Shown in pieces: positions 9,022 to 17,934 of a stretch of 64,000 nucleotides of DNA; the stretch's first letter is position 1, and every line of letters begins with the position of its first letter. The translations under genes were made by a program, and so were the position numbers. The DNA lies in contig JANYKC010000057.1 in assembly GCA_025358255.1 (NCBI GenBank), positions 62,001-126,000 on the forward strand, in the 5' to 3' direction. Below the pieces are notes generated by a model. It was not told the DNA's origin, did not search any database, and saw nothing but the letters and a program-made list of their open reading frames with translations. Origin of the DNA: Spirochaetaceae bacterium (GTDB lineage: Bacteria > Spirochaetota > Spirochaetia > Treponematales > Rectinemataceae).

Positions 9022-11255
9022 AGCGAGGCGAAAGCCCAGGGGACGGGAGCGGCCTTGGTGCATTCGACGATGGCACGGGCGAGGCGTTCCAGGTCGTCTC
9101 CCGACAGGGCTTCCCTGGCCCTCGAACCATAGGCCGAGTCCGGGGAAAACCAGGCCCCGAGTTCCCTTCGATCGAAGCGGCGACGGTATTCGAAAACCCT
9201 CCGTTCCACCCGGAGCTCCTCGAGCCCTGCCTCGGCGGCGCAGGTTTCGAGTGCCTTCGCGCTTTTGCCCAGTCCTGGCGGGCCCTCAGGCCCGTAGAAG
9301 TCCGCTTCGAAAACGGCGAAAGCGTGGACAAGGCCCTGCTCCAGACTTTCGGAGAGCGGGAGGCTGGAGAGCCTCCCCCCTTCGCGCGGGAGGCTTTCAG
9401 CGCCGAGATACCTCGCTCCGGGGAACTCCGCGGCAAGCCTTGCCAGCAGGGCAGGCTGGACCGCGGGAGGGGAAAGGAAATCCCTTGCCAGCACGAGATC
9501 GAACTCGTGGAACCCGCAAGAGCCTTCAACCTCCTCGGCCGTGATCTCGGAAGGCTTCCCCACGAGGACAAAGGGCCTCTCCATCTCCGGCAATGTGGCG
9601 GCGTATTGCTCGATGACCTCGCGCTCCCGCTCTCCGCGCACGAGGGCCACTACGCTCCCTTCGCTCGCCCTGCGCAAGGCCTCCCAGACAAAGTAACCTT
9701 CGCGTGCGTCGATCACGAGGATGCGATCATGCCTCAAGGGGTCGGCCAGGTCGAAGAGGGCCTGCCTTTGCAGGGCCAGGCGCTCAGGCGCGGCGCCTTC
9801 GGCCCGCACTTCCCAGGATGAGCGCTCGCTGCCTGCCTCCGACCATATCAGGCCCCTCTCGCCTTCCCTTCGGGAATCGCCGGGCGTCTCCCCGGATGCG
9901 GCCTGCAGGATCGCGGCTATCTGGGCCTCCCGCCTTTCAAGTATGGTCGTGCGCCGCGTACCCTCCAGCCCGAGCTTTCCTGGCTGGTAGAAAATCCGCC
10001 CTTTGAGGCTTTCGGGAAGGTATTCCTGGGCTACCCAATGGTCGCGGTATGCATGGGGATAGAGGTATCCTTCGCCGTGGCCAAAGCCTTCCTTGTCGCG
10101 GCTCGCGTCCTTGAGATGCCTGGGCACCTCGGCCTGCTCGGCGGCGACGGCCTTGAAGGCGTCGTAATAGGCCAAGGCAGAATTGGACTTGGGCGCCGTC
10201 GAAAGGTAGAGGGCGGCATGGGCAAGGTGGAACTGGCCTTCAGGCATGCCAACCCGGTCGAAGGCCTCGGCGCAGGAAAGGACAACACCCAGCGCGTCGG
10301 GGTCGGCCATTCCCACATCCTCGCAGGCCGAGATGAGCATGCGACGGAAGGCGAAACGAGGGTCCTCTCCCGAATAGATCATGCGGGAAAGCCAGTAAAG
10401 GGCGGCGTCAGGATCTGAGCCCCGGATGCTTTTTATGAAGGCGCTGGCGCTGTCGTAATGATAATCCCCGTCCTTGTCGTAGAGGACAGCCCTTCGCTGG
10501 ATGCTTTCCTCCGCGGCCCTAAGGCTCACCTGGATCCCTGCCCCATCGGCCGGAGGCCAGGGCTCCGCGCTCGTCTCCACCGCGAGTTCGAGGGCATTGA
10601 GGAGGCTCCGCGCATCGCCATCCGCCATCGACACGAGGTGCTCGAGGCTGCCTTCCTCAAAGCGCACCTGCCAGCGGCCATAGCCGCGTTCAACATCGTC
10701 AACGGCTGCCTTGGCGACATTGGCGAGGTCGGCCTCGTCAAGGGACCTGAGCTGGAAGACCCGCGAGCGGGAGACGAGGGCCTTGTTCACCTCGAAAAAG
10801 GGGTTTTCCGTCGTCGCGCCGACGAGCACGAGGGTACCGCTTTCCACCCAAGGCAGGAGGGCATCCTGCTGGGATTTGTTCCACCGATGAACCTCGTCGA
10901 CAAAGAGTATGGTCCGCCTGCCATAGAGTTCGCGGTGCCGCTTGGCCTCCTCCACGGCCACCCTGATGTCGGCGATGCCGGCCAGGACTGCGTTCAAGGT
11001 GACAAAGCGGCCCGAGGTGGTATTTGCGATCACCCGTGCCAGGGTCGTCTTGCCGGTGCCGGGTGGTCCAGAGAAAATAAGGGAGGAAAGCTGGTCCTTT
11101 TGGATGGCCCTGCGGAGGAGGCGTCCCGGTCCGACTATGTGCTCCTGTCCGATGAACTCGCCCAAGGTCCGAGGCCGCATGCGTGCGGCCAAGGGCTCAG
11201 GCGAGGACGAATCGGACGGGGCAGCGAAAAGGGGGTCGCCTTGGTCCTTCGCCAT
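8973..11255 (-). CDS. rarA: RarA/MgsA-type AAA+ ATPase with extra C-terminal domain
   Basis: 760 residues, against roughly 420-450 for ordinary RarA. The N-terminal half is a full replication-associated recombination ATPase: [19 protein letters not shown], Walker [10 protein letters not shown] (about 63-71), Walker [11 protein letters not shown], sensor-1 region [10 protein letters not shown], and the RarA tetramerisation part ending in [15 protein letters not shown]. It acts at stalled forks with SSB and RecA. The last 290 residues add a domain with a Rossmann-like start ([17 protein letters not shown]) and later [10 protein letters not shown], resembling a degenerate SAM-methyltransferase fold. 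It follows the lipoprotein gene by 9 bases; its 3' end overlaps the larA homologue. Confidence 0.88.
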   Translation of the reverse strand: MAKDQGDPLFAAPSDSSSPEPLAARMRPRTLGEFIGQEHIVGPGRLLRRAIQKDQLSSLIFSGPPGTGKTTLARVIANTTSGRFVTLNAVLAGIADIRVAVEEAKRHRELYGRRTILFVDEVHRWNKSQQDALLPWVESGTLVLVGATTENPFFEVNKALVSRSRVFQLRSLDEADLANVAKAAVDDVERGYGRWQVRFEEGSLEHLVSMADGDARSLLNALELAVETSAEPWPPADGAGIQVSLRAAEESIQRRAVLYDKDGDYHYDSASAFIKSIRGSDPDAALYWLSRMIYSGEDPRFAFRRMLISACEDVGMADPDALGVVLSCAEAFDRVGMPEGQFHLAHAALYLSTAPKSNSALAYYDAFKAVAAEQAEVPRHLKDASRDKEGFGHGEGYLYPHAYRDHWVAQEYLPESLKGRIFYQPGKLGLEGTRRTTILERREAQIAAILQAASGETPGDSRREGERGLIWSEAGSERSSWEVRAEGAAPERLALQRQALFDLADPLRHDRILVIDAREGYFVWEALRRASEGSVVALVRGEREREVIEQYAATLPEMERPFVLVGKPSEITAEEVEGSCGFHEFDLVLARDFLSPPAVQPALLARLAAEFPGARYLGAESLPREGGRLSSLPLSESLEQGLVHAFAVFEADFYGPEGPPGLGKSAKALETCAAEAGLEELRVERRVFEYRRRFDRRELGAWFSPDSAYGSRAREALSGDDLERLARAIVECTKAAPVPWAFASLYISARFQSPRAGFET

Positions 11256-11264
11256 TGATCTGGC

Positions 11265-12452
11265 TTATTCCGAGGTCCATCCGCCCCAGGTCGAGCCGTC
11301 GTAGGCATTGGACCAGAGGCCTGAATAGGTCGTATCCGAAGCGGAGGCGCAGGCGAACAGGCTCTTGTTCGCGGCATCATACACGAAACGGGAAATGGGC
11401 ATGCTGATGAGGGAGGAGTCGTAGGAGCTCGTGGTCGCAAGGCTAGCCGTGCTGACATCCCCGAGGACGAAACTCCCTGGGCTTCCGGTGCTGATGTCGG
11501 ATTCGCGGTAGCCGGCAGCGGTCGCGCCGTAGAGCGCATTGGATCCCGCCACGAGGATGGTCTTGCTTCCCGCGGGCAGGGCGATGAGGGCGGTGACCGA
11601 GTATGTCGCATCCAGGGTCGCGAGGGTGCCGGTCGTCGGCAGGAGGAGGTCCGTGCCCATGAGATAGACGGAGCCGTCCTTGCATCCCATGGCCAACTTG
11701 TCGACGGCACTGGTTTGCAGGGTAGCGGTGAGGCAGGTCACGAGGCTTGAGGGAGGAGACGGCAAGGCTGTCCAAGAGGCCGTGGGATCGCTTGCATGCC
11801 AGATCGTCGAGGTCGTGTCCGTGGAAGTGACCTGGGCCGCGAACCAGTATTCACCGTTGAAATATGCGCCTCGGATGAAGAGGCCGGAAGACTCCGGGAG
11901 GCTGGTCTGGACGTAGGTGGAGCCGGAGAGATACCACAGGCCGTAGCTTGTCGTACTCGTCGTTCCGACCGTCGTGGATGTGGCCCGCACTGCGAAAAGC
12001 GTGTCGTTCACCGAGTAGAGGGCCTTTACGTCGACCCCGTCGAAATCCGCCATCCTTGTCCAGGCCGTGCCGCCTTGGGCCAAGGAGAAGATGGCGCGGT
12101 CTGTCGAGGCCTGATGGCCCGATTGGAGGGCGGCGTACAATGTGGTGCTTGTCGCTGCCATGCCGTAGGTCGTGTAATCGGTGAGATACACGGGGATCGA
12201 CACCGCCGCCCAGCCTTGCGCGGTGCCGGAAGCCAGCGTTCGCGCATAGATGGCCACCAGAGGCGAGTAATAGGAGCCGTCGAAGGGCACAAGGTCGCGC
12301 ACGGAGGTCCTGTAGAAAGTCGAATCCTTGACGGTGGCTTTCTCTTCCTGGATGGTCTTGTAAAAGCCATAGGTATTGTCACAGGACGCGAGCGCGGCAA
12401 GGACGAGGGAGAGGACAAGGCCGAAGGCGGCGGATTGGCGCAGGGCTTTCAT
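11265..12452 (-). CDS. Lipoprotein of unknown function, Ser/Thr-rich, possibly beta-propeller
   Basis: 395 residues. The signal peptide ends in L-A-S-C with Cys24 (SCDNTYGFYKT). The mature part is rich in Ser, Thr, Ala and Tyr. It repeats short segments of the form 'value read-out' (ALYSVNDTLFAVRAT, GLWYLSGSTYVQT, GAYFNGEYWFAAQV, DGSVYLMGTDLLL), each ending in paired strands, as in propeller-like repeat proteins. No catalytic motif is seen. AAGGAG precedes the ATG. It lies 17 bases after the beta-barrel gene and 9 before rarA, so rarA may be expressed from an envelope-protein operon. Confidence 0.7.
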   Translation of the reverse strand: MKALRQSAAFGLVLSLVLAALASCDNTYGFYKTIQEEKATVKDSTFYRTSVRDLVPFDGSYYSPLVAIYARTLASGTAQGWAAVSIPVYLTDYTTYGMAATSTTLYAALQSGHQASTDRAIFSLAQGGTAWTRMADFDGVDVKALYSVNDTLFAVRATSTTVGTTSTTSYGLWYLSGSTYVQTSLPESSGLFIRGAYFNGEYWFAAQVTSTDTTSTIWHASDPTASWTALPSPPSSLVTCLTATLQTSAVDKLAMGCKDGSVYLMGTDLLLPTTGTLATLDATYSVTALIALPAGSKTILVAGSNALYGATAAGYRESDISTGSPGSFVLGDVSTASLATTSSYDSSLISMPISRFVYDAANKSLFACASASDTTYSGLWSNAYDGSTWGGWTSE

Positions 12453-12469
12453 CGATGGCTCCTTGTTCT

Positions 12470-13096
12470 CTAGAGGTGGTAGGCCGCGGCGATGCCGACT
12501 TCGAGGGCGTTACCGTAGCGGGTGAAGGAGATGTAATCGCCCGTATGGATTTCCGGAATGAACCAATAGGCGGTTTCTATGCCGATGCTCCAGGCGTTCA
12601 TGACGCGCCAGTAGGCGCTGGCCCCGGCTTTCGCGAAGGGACCCATGAAGAAGTTGCTGTCGAGTTTCATGAGATAGGCGCCGGCCTCCACGTCCAGGCC
12701 AAGCTCGATGGAGCCGAACACCCAGGTATAGGCGGCCCGCAAGGACAGGGGCGCGACGAAGAGGTTGCGATCGCCGATGGTGGTGTTGAAGGCGCCGGCG
12801 AAGGTTCCTCCCAGGGCAAAGCCATGGCTCAGGTAATACTGGTAGGTGAGCGAAAAGGAAGCGCCGGGGTTGGTGTTGGCGCCCGTCACCGTGAGATCCT
12901 TGTCGAAGATGAACAAGGGGAGATGGAGGCCGATGGCCAGCCCTATCGTCTGGTCGCCGATTTCGATGGTCGACGCCTTGCCGGTCGCCATGGCCGGCGT
13001 GTCAGCGGACGTGGCAATTCCATCCGACGCGGACAGGGAGAGCGCGGGGCCAAAGAGGAGCATCAGGGCGACGGTCGCGGCAGTCGAGGGCTTCAT
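12470..13096 (-). CDS. Outer-membrane beta-barrel protein of unknown family
   Basis: 208 residues. A signal peptide (MKPSTAATVALMLLFGPALSLSA) precedes amphipathic beta-strands with aromatic girdles (LTYQYYLSHGFALGGTFAGAF, YWRVMNAWSIGIETAYWF). The protein ends in the strand GIAAAYHL, close to the aromatic or hydrophobic terminal signature of barrel proteins. It resembles the small spirochaetal outer-membrane proteins of about 200 residues, but no family can be named with certainty. It is the first gene of a leftward group with the lipoprotein and rarA. A GGAGT lies before the ATG. Confidence 0.65.
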   Translation of the reverse strand: MKPSTAATVALMLLFGPALSLSASDGIATSADTPAMATGKASTIEIGDQTIGLAIGLHLPLFIFDKDLTVTGANTNPGASFSLTYQYYLSHGFALGGTFAGAFNTTIGDRNLFVAPLSLRAAYTWVFGSIELGLDVEAGAYLMKLDSNFFMGPFAKAGASAYWRVMNAWSIGIETAYWFIPEIHTGDYISFTRYGNALEVGIAAAYHL

Positions 13097-13171
13097 GGCG
13101 ACTCCTTTGAAAGGTGCGGCTGACTATAGCACGTGGTCTTGACCTAGGAAAAGGTGCGAGCTCCGCCTTGG

Positions 13172-13777
13172 TTACAGGCAAGACGTCCTGTCGCGTCGGG
13201 CCTGCGGCCGCGGAAGGCGGCATAGCTCGGTCCAGGCGGCTTCGGAAAGCCGTGGCGTGACGAAGCGGAACTGGAGGATGGCGAGGGAGGCCGAATGGAA
13301 GGCGCCCTTCGGAACCTCGGGGTATCCAGCGGATTCCCCTGGCAAGGCGGAAAGCAGGATTCCCTTGCCCGTCGGCAGGGGGAAAGCCGCGGGTCCTGCC
13401 TTGCTTTCCCCGAACCGGTCCATTTTCAGGCTGATGCTCTCGAGCAGTCCCGCGAATGCCCCCCCCAGGGACTGGAAGAGAAAACCGTCATGGACCAGGA
13501 TTCCCTCCGGGATGAATGGACCTTCAAGTCCATTCCAAACTTCCTTGAGGGAAGGCAGGAAGGATCGCGCCTCGCGAGGACCCATCCCGCCTGGCCTTGC
13601 CGTGAGGACGGCCATGGTTGGCAACGAAAGGGCAGACCAGTCGCCGGTAAGGGCGAACATGCGCCTTGCCAGCAGGGAATATTCCCTCGCCACATTTCCG
13701 GGTGGCATGAGGCAGACTGCGGCAAAGGGCGCTGACGATGTTTGCAAAGCCACGGGCGCATGATACAATTTCCCCAA
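13172..13777 (-). CDS. Hypothetical protein
   Basis: Up to 201 residues from a TTG at 13777, with no good ribosome site. GTG 13753 and ATG 13708 are possible later starts. The 5' end covers a convincing promoter for the opposite gene at 13800, which argues for a later start. The early segment (AAVCLMPPGNVAREYSLLARRMF, then ALSLPTMAVL) faintly recalls 2'-5' RNA ligase-like proteins, but the paired HxT motifs of that family are absent, so I do not name it. No signal peptide or membrane segment is seen. Confidence 0.5.
   Translation of the reverse strand: MGKLYHAPVALQTSSAPFAAVCLMPPGNVAREYSLLARRMFALTGDWSALSLPTMAVLTARPGGMGPREARSFLPSLKEVWNGLEGPFIPEGILVHDGFLFQSLGGAFAGLLESISLKMDRFGESKAGPAAFPLPTGKGILLSALPGESAGYPEVPKGAFHSASLAILQFRFVTPRLSEAAWTELCRLPRPQARRDRTSCL
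13742..13769 (+). promoter_or_regulatory. Putative sigma70 promoter for the 13800 gene
   Basis: TTGCAA (13742-13747), a 16-base spacer and TACAAT (13764-13769). The predicted start near 13776 gives a leader of about 24 bases with AAAGGA before the ATG at 13800. Confidence 0.55.
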
Positions 13778-13799
13778 GATCGCTGTAAAGGATGGGCAT

Positions 13800-14570
13800 A
13801 TGAGAAGGAAAGTCGAACGAATAGCGGAAGCCCTCTCCTCGGCAATGGCGGCCTGGAAATCCGTAGAATGCGTGAGCCTCTGCGAGCAGGCCGAAGGGGA
13901 TACCCTGGATCCCTATTTCGCCCTCGTTCTTGACGTGTACCATCGCGGTGCGATCCCTGATGTCGAGGAAAGGAAATCTGCCTTCGGAGATCCGGGAGCC
14001 TTCGAGAGCGCGAGCGCGCAGCAGAAGGACAGGTTTTTCCTCGAAGGCCTCCCCGTCCGGGTCGAGTACAAGAACATCGAGCGTTTTGAGGAGTTCCTCA
14101 CGCGTGAGTCGGATCTTGTCTGGATACTCAAGGACTCGGGCACTTACGCCTTTTACCGCATAGTCCACTCCTTGATCCTGTTCAAGAGGTCGGGATGGAT
14201 CGATGACATGAAGAACCGGGTCCTCTCCCTCCCCTCAACCTTCTGGAATGGCCTGAGCGAAGGATATGAGCTCAAGATGGAGCATTTCCTGTCGGACCTC
14301 GGCGCGGCGGCCTTGCAGGACGATGGTTTTTTCTACCTGGTCTCCGCAGCGGGTTTTGCCCGTTATTGCACGGCCTTCCTCTTCGCGACAAACCGCGCCT
14401 TCGAGCCTTCCCATCGCCTAATAGAGAAGCACCTGGCGGAGCTTCCCCGCGTTCCTGACGACTTTTTCGGCCGTTGGGAGATATTCATCCGTTCCGACAT
14501 CGAGATTTCGCGCGAGCAGAAATACAAGGTGGCTGAGTTGATCGCCAAGAGTCTCCTCGCGCTTTCATGA
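13800..14570 (+). CDS. Conserved-looking hypothetical protein, possible nucleotidyltransferase-like fold
   Basis: 256 residues, acidic and soluble. The start ATG 13800 has AAAGGA 8 bases upstream and a good promoter at 13742. The segment DPYFALVLDVYHRG, followed by KDRFFLEGLPVRVEYKN, looks like paired acidic strands of a minimal nucleotidyltransferase with a helical C-terminal half. The canonical GS-x10-DxD motif is not visible, so this is a weak guess. It overlaps the next gene by four bases (ATGA), tying a cytosolic protein to an exported metalloprotease-like lipoprotein. Confidence 0.6.
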   Translation: MRRKVERIAEALSSAMAAWKSVECVSLCEQAEGDTLDPYFALVLDVYHRGAIPDVEERKSAFGDPGAFESASAQQKDRFFLEGLPVRVEYKNIERFEEFLTRESDLVWILKDSGTYAFYRIVHSLILFKRSGWIDDMKNRVLSLPSTFWNGLSEGYELKMEHFLSDLGAAALQDDGFFYLVSAAGFARYCTAFLFATNRAFEPSHRLIEKHLAELPRVPDDFFGRWEIFIRSDIEISREQKYKVAELIAKSLLALS

Positions 14571-16252
14571 ACCGGCGCGTCCTACGCCTCATTTCGGCCT
14601 CTCTCTGTCTTTTCGTCGCCTCTTGTGCCTCTCCCGAGGTGGCATCGCTGAGCTGGAATGATGTCGATGGGCGGAAGCTTACGTTTTTCCGTGTCCCATC
14701 GGGAATCGTGGGCGAGGAGGGGCATCTGGAGGATTCCCGTCCGGTGGTCTTCGCCCTTTCCCCTGCACGGGTTGTTCCGGCCCCCTCCTGCCTCGAACTG
14801 GAGTTCCGCCAAGGACCGAAGCTCCCAGTCGGGGATTTGCCCGAAATAGAAATCGCATTTTCAGGACAACGGAATGGAACCCAGGCATTTCTCCGCGAGC
14901 GTTTCACCCTGCGCAATGCCCGAAGCCGACTGGTCCTCCCCCTTGCGGCCGGAACTTCCCTAGCGAGCCTGTCTATTAGCCTTCTTCCTCGGGAGAAGGC
15001 CGCCCCCGATCCCGAGGCGGCCTATCGGGCGGAAATCATCTCGATCCGTGAGATTCCGCCTTGGTCCGGCATCCAGACAGGTGAAGGATGGCTCAGGATC
15101 TCCGGTGCCTCGTCGGCCTGGCGCAAGGACGGCCAGGAGCATGCGGCCTTTTCCCTCGCGCCTGGTTTCCCGCCCTTGTATTCGGAACATGGAGGCATCG
15201 TCGTCTCATATGGCCCGGGCGGCGGCGGCAAGTACCTTTCGATCCTGACGGACGGCAAACCCGGGCTTGAGGTCCGCCTCCATCCAGCCGGACTGGCGAC
15301 AGTCCTGCCGTATTCCATGCTGCCATCCGTGGTGGCGTCGCTTGAGCTTGTGCTTCCACCGGGGGTTGCCTTCCGCGCCTTCGCCGCGGGCATCCTGGCC
15401 TCCGACGGCACGGGGAGCATTGATGCCGCGACGGCTGAACTCGCGGATTTTGGACGGATCCTCAGGACCGGCGCCCCCACGGACGGGCGCGAGTTCGACC
15501 TGTATCGGTGGGACCTCCTGCCCGATGTGCTGATTTTCGATTTTCGGGACTACGCTGTCCAGGATTCCTGGCTGAAGCGCCTGGCCTTTTTTGTCGAGAA
15601 GGACGGCTTCAGGGGATCCCTCGCGCTTGACGCGGAAATCGCCGGCCTTCACGGATGGAACGCCCATGACTACCGTCCATCGGACCTGGCCGCCTTTTTT
15701 GAAAAGGCGCGGAGGACGGGCTTTGTCCTCGGTGAGCGGGAGCTCCTTCTCCGCGACATCCTCCTTGCCCGGGGCATCCTGGTCCAGGACGGCAAGGCCT
15801 TTGTCGAAGGGAAAGGCGCCATCATTTCCATCACGCGCGAATCCGAGCCCTACCTGCGGATGACCTTCCTGAACCATGAGTCGACACATGCGATCTTCTT
15901 CGCCGATGCCGCCTATCGCGCCTTCGTCAAGGAGACATGGACGCGCATGGACAAGGAGGAGAAATGGTTCTGGAGGCTGTATTTCGGCTGGATGAACTAC
16001 GACACGGGCGATGACTATCTCATGGCGAACGAATACCAGGCCTATCTGCTCCAGCAGACCCTCAAGCAGGTCGAGCCTTATTTCACGAAGACGCTGACCG
16101 ACCGCCTGACCGAAAAGCACCCGGAACTGAAGCCACGGCTGGACGAATACATGGAAAAATACCGTGACAGTTTCGGACAGAGGGCCGGCGCCCTCGACGC
16201 CTGGCTTGAAGGCAAGTACGGTTTCCGGGCCGGCTTCGGTGCGTCGTACTAG
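14567..16252 (+). CDS. Lipoprotein with HExxH zinc-metallopeptidase motif
   Basis: 561 residues. The signal peptide ends in V-A-S-C (Cys20). The first half is beta-rich with no recognised family. Near the C-terminus lies H-E-S-T-H (His437-His441) in the context FLNHESTHAIFF. A downstream NEYQAY (Glu489) is at a distance compatible with a third zinc ligand, as in gluzincin-type peptidases. The helical region after it (TLTDRLTEKHPELKPRLDEYMEKY) closes the domain. I infer a periplasmic zinc protease; no exact family can be named. Translation is coupled to the upstream unknown gene (ATGA), and the stop overlaps the convergent DUF115 gene by four bases. Confidence 0.72.
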   Translation: MNRRVLRLISASLCLFVASCASPEVASLSWNDVDGRKLTFFRVPSGIVGEEGHLEDSRPVVFALSPARVVPAPSCLELEFRQGPKLPVGDLPEIEIAFSGQRNGTQAFLRERFTLRNARSRLVLPLAAGTSLASLSISLLPREKAAPDPEAAYRAEIISIREIPPWSGIQTGEGWLRISGASSAWRKDGQEHAAFSLAPGFPPLYSEHGGIVVSYGPGGGGKYLSILTDGKPGLEVRLHPAGLATVLPYSMLPSVVASLELVLPPGVAFRAFAAGILASDGTGSIDAATAELADFGRILRTGAPTDGREFDLYRWDLLPDVLIFDFRDYAVQDSWLKRLAFFVEKDGFRGSLALDAEIAGLHGWNAHDYRPSDLAAFFEKARRTGFVLGERELLLRDILLARGILVQDGKAFVEGKGAIISITRESEPYLRMTFLNHESTHAIFFADAAYRAFVKETWTRMDKEEKWFWRLYFGWMNYDTGDDYLMANEYQAYLLQQTLKQVEPYFTKTLTDRLTEKHPELKPRLDEYMEKYRDSFGQRAGALDAWLEGKYGFRAGFGASY

Positions 16253-17934
16253 TCTTCCCTGCCCCGCAGGACATCGTAAAGCTCGGCGAGCGCCCATTCC
16301 CTTGTTCTTGTGAGCAAGCCCGCCGGACCGCCCGCAGATCCCCCTGCGCAACGCTGGATGGCGCTCGCGGAGGGGAGAAGGGTCGTCCACAGGTCCCGTT
16401 CCTTCGCGCCGAGGGAGCGAAGGTAGGCGGTGACATTCTCCTTCGGCGCCGGGAGGGCTTCCACTTCCCTTGTGTAGCGCCTGAGGAAGGAAGCCGCGCT
16501 TTCGCTCGCCTTGCCCGCGGCAAAAAGGCCGAGTCCCCTTTTTGGACGCTTGTTCTTTTTCCGAACCGTGATCTCGACACCCTTTCCCCGCAGCGGGATG
16601 ACATCCATCGGGGAGCGCTCGATGAACCGTTCAAGATGCTCCCGGTAGGCCATGAGGGGTTTCGTCACATACCGCACGTAGGGCCTTCCGTCCTGCGCCA
16701 TGTCCTCTTCCCTGCTCGTCGAGACATTCCTGCGGACAAAGCCGGCGAATTGTGATTCAAGGGGGCAGAGCCTGCCGGAGAATTTCTCGAAATAGTCATA
16801 GATATAGGTGCCTCGCGCATAGCTCTTGCCCTCGGGATAGGAGAAGTCCGCTCCCACAAGGATGCAGGAATCGGCGCCGAGCGCCTCGGCCAGGGACAGG
16901 GCCGCGTGGGTCACATTGCCGCCCGAGGTGTCCAAGGCCGGAAATGGCCGGAAGTTGGACGATACATAGGTGCAAAAGGGGTGGCCGGAGGAGAAGAAAC
17001 GTGGAGATTCGGTAAGCCTGGCGAGGCGGTTGGGCGAAGCCAGGTCAAGGATCAGGGGGACCTTCGCCGGCAGGCCTTTGAGGAAATGATAGTAGCTTAT
17101 CATCTGGCAGTCTATGGAAACGACAGCCTGGGGCTCGATGCCGAGTCCCAGCAAGGCAGGGAGGCTCGTGTCCGTTGCTATGAGGAAGGCGCCCTCATCA
17201 TGAGCCTTGATCACGGAGGGTATCCCTTCCTCAAGGGAAGGTCCCGCCGCGGTGACGATGGCCCGTCTCACGCTGGCAAGCGCTGGCGTCGGCTTTTCGG
17301 CGTCGAATATGTTGCGGACCGCGTTCCTGAACCACAGTTTCCCGAAGAAGGCCTGGACGCTGTAGTCGTCCGAAATGCGGCCAAGGACCGATCGCAGCGT
17401 CCCCGCCGCCGTCTCGAAAGCGCCGGGGTCAAGGTCAGTCCTTCCTCGCAGGGGCAGGCTCCTGATATCGCCCGAGATGGGCGGCACATAGCTCGAGAGG
17501 ATGGCCTTCTCGAGATCGCCCGGGGAAGGGTCCAGCAGGAGGGTGAAGCGCGAGTCGAGGAAAATTTCAGAAAGGTCGATGGCCTCGAGGAGTGCCTTGA
17601 GCAGGGGGGCGGAATACTCGATCGCCATCACCGCGGAGGTCGCATCCGATTCAAGGCAGACCTTGAGCGGATATCCCGCGCCAAGCCCCAGCGCGATGAT
17701 GAATCCGCCGACTGCCTGCGCTCTCACGAGGCGCTCCGCTTCGTGACGCGGGTCGATGAGGGAATGGAAGGTGGCCGTGCGCGACGCGAGCCTGAGCCCC
17801 GGGACCGGAAGTCCCGTCCGGGAAGTCTCAATGACCAGCCGTGGATCGCTATCGGTTTCCATGAGGAGTTCACCAAGATCCGGATTGCGCGAGGAGAGCG
17901 CGAGGAGGTTGCGGCGGAAAATCAGGTCTTCCAC
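16249..17934 (-). CDS. DUF115 / MptE-like protein (Maf-type motility-associated glycosyltransferase candidate)
   Basis: 561 residues. The DUF115 core is visible around residues 225-400: IVTAAGPSLEEGIP, then LIATDTSLPALLGLGIEPQAVVSIDC, then ALGADSCILVGADFSYPEGKSYA. The N-terminal part (GGFIIALGLGAGYPLK) is the usual Rossmann-like MAF lead-in. In Campylobacter, Helicobacter and others, Maf proteins transfer nonulosonic acids to flagellin; in spirochaetes DUF115 proteins are widespread. Flagellin modification is therefore a reasonable inference, although no flagellar gene is in the window. It overlaps the upstream DUF115 relative by 13 bases. Confidence 0.82.
   Translation of the reverse strand: MEDLIFRRNLLALSSRNPDLGELLMETDSDPRLVIETSRTGLPVPGLRLASRTATFHSLIDPRHEAERLVRAQAVGGFIIALGLGAGYPLKVCLESDATSAVMAIEYSAPLLKALLEAIDLSEIFLDSRFTLLLDPSPGDLEKAILSSYVPPISGDIRSLPLRGRTDLDPGAFETAAGTLRSVLGRISDDYSVQAFFGKLWFRNAVRNIFDAEKPTPALASVRRAIVTAAGPSLEEGIPSVIKAHDEGAFLIATDTSLPALLGLGIEPQAVVSIDCQMISYYHFLKGLPAKVPLILDLASPNRLARLTESPRFFSSGHPFCTYVSSNFRPFPALDTSGGNVTHAALSLAEALGADSCILVGADFSYPEGKSYARGTYIYDYFEKFSGRLCPLESQFAGFVRRNVSTSREEDMAQDGRPYVRYVTKPLMAYREHLERFIERSPMDVIPLRGKGVEITVRKKNKRPKRGLGLFAAGKASESAASFLRRYTREVEALPAPKENVTAYLRSLGAKERDLWTTLLPSASAIQRCAGGSAGGPAGLLTRTREWALAELYDVLRGRED

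Noticed and set aside
15206-16390. Long antisense frame over the HExxH lipoprotein gene
   Set aside because: No recognisable protein; the sense frame has a signal peptide, lipobox and zinc motif.
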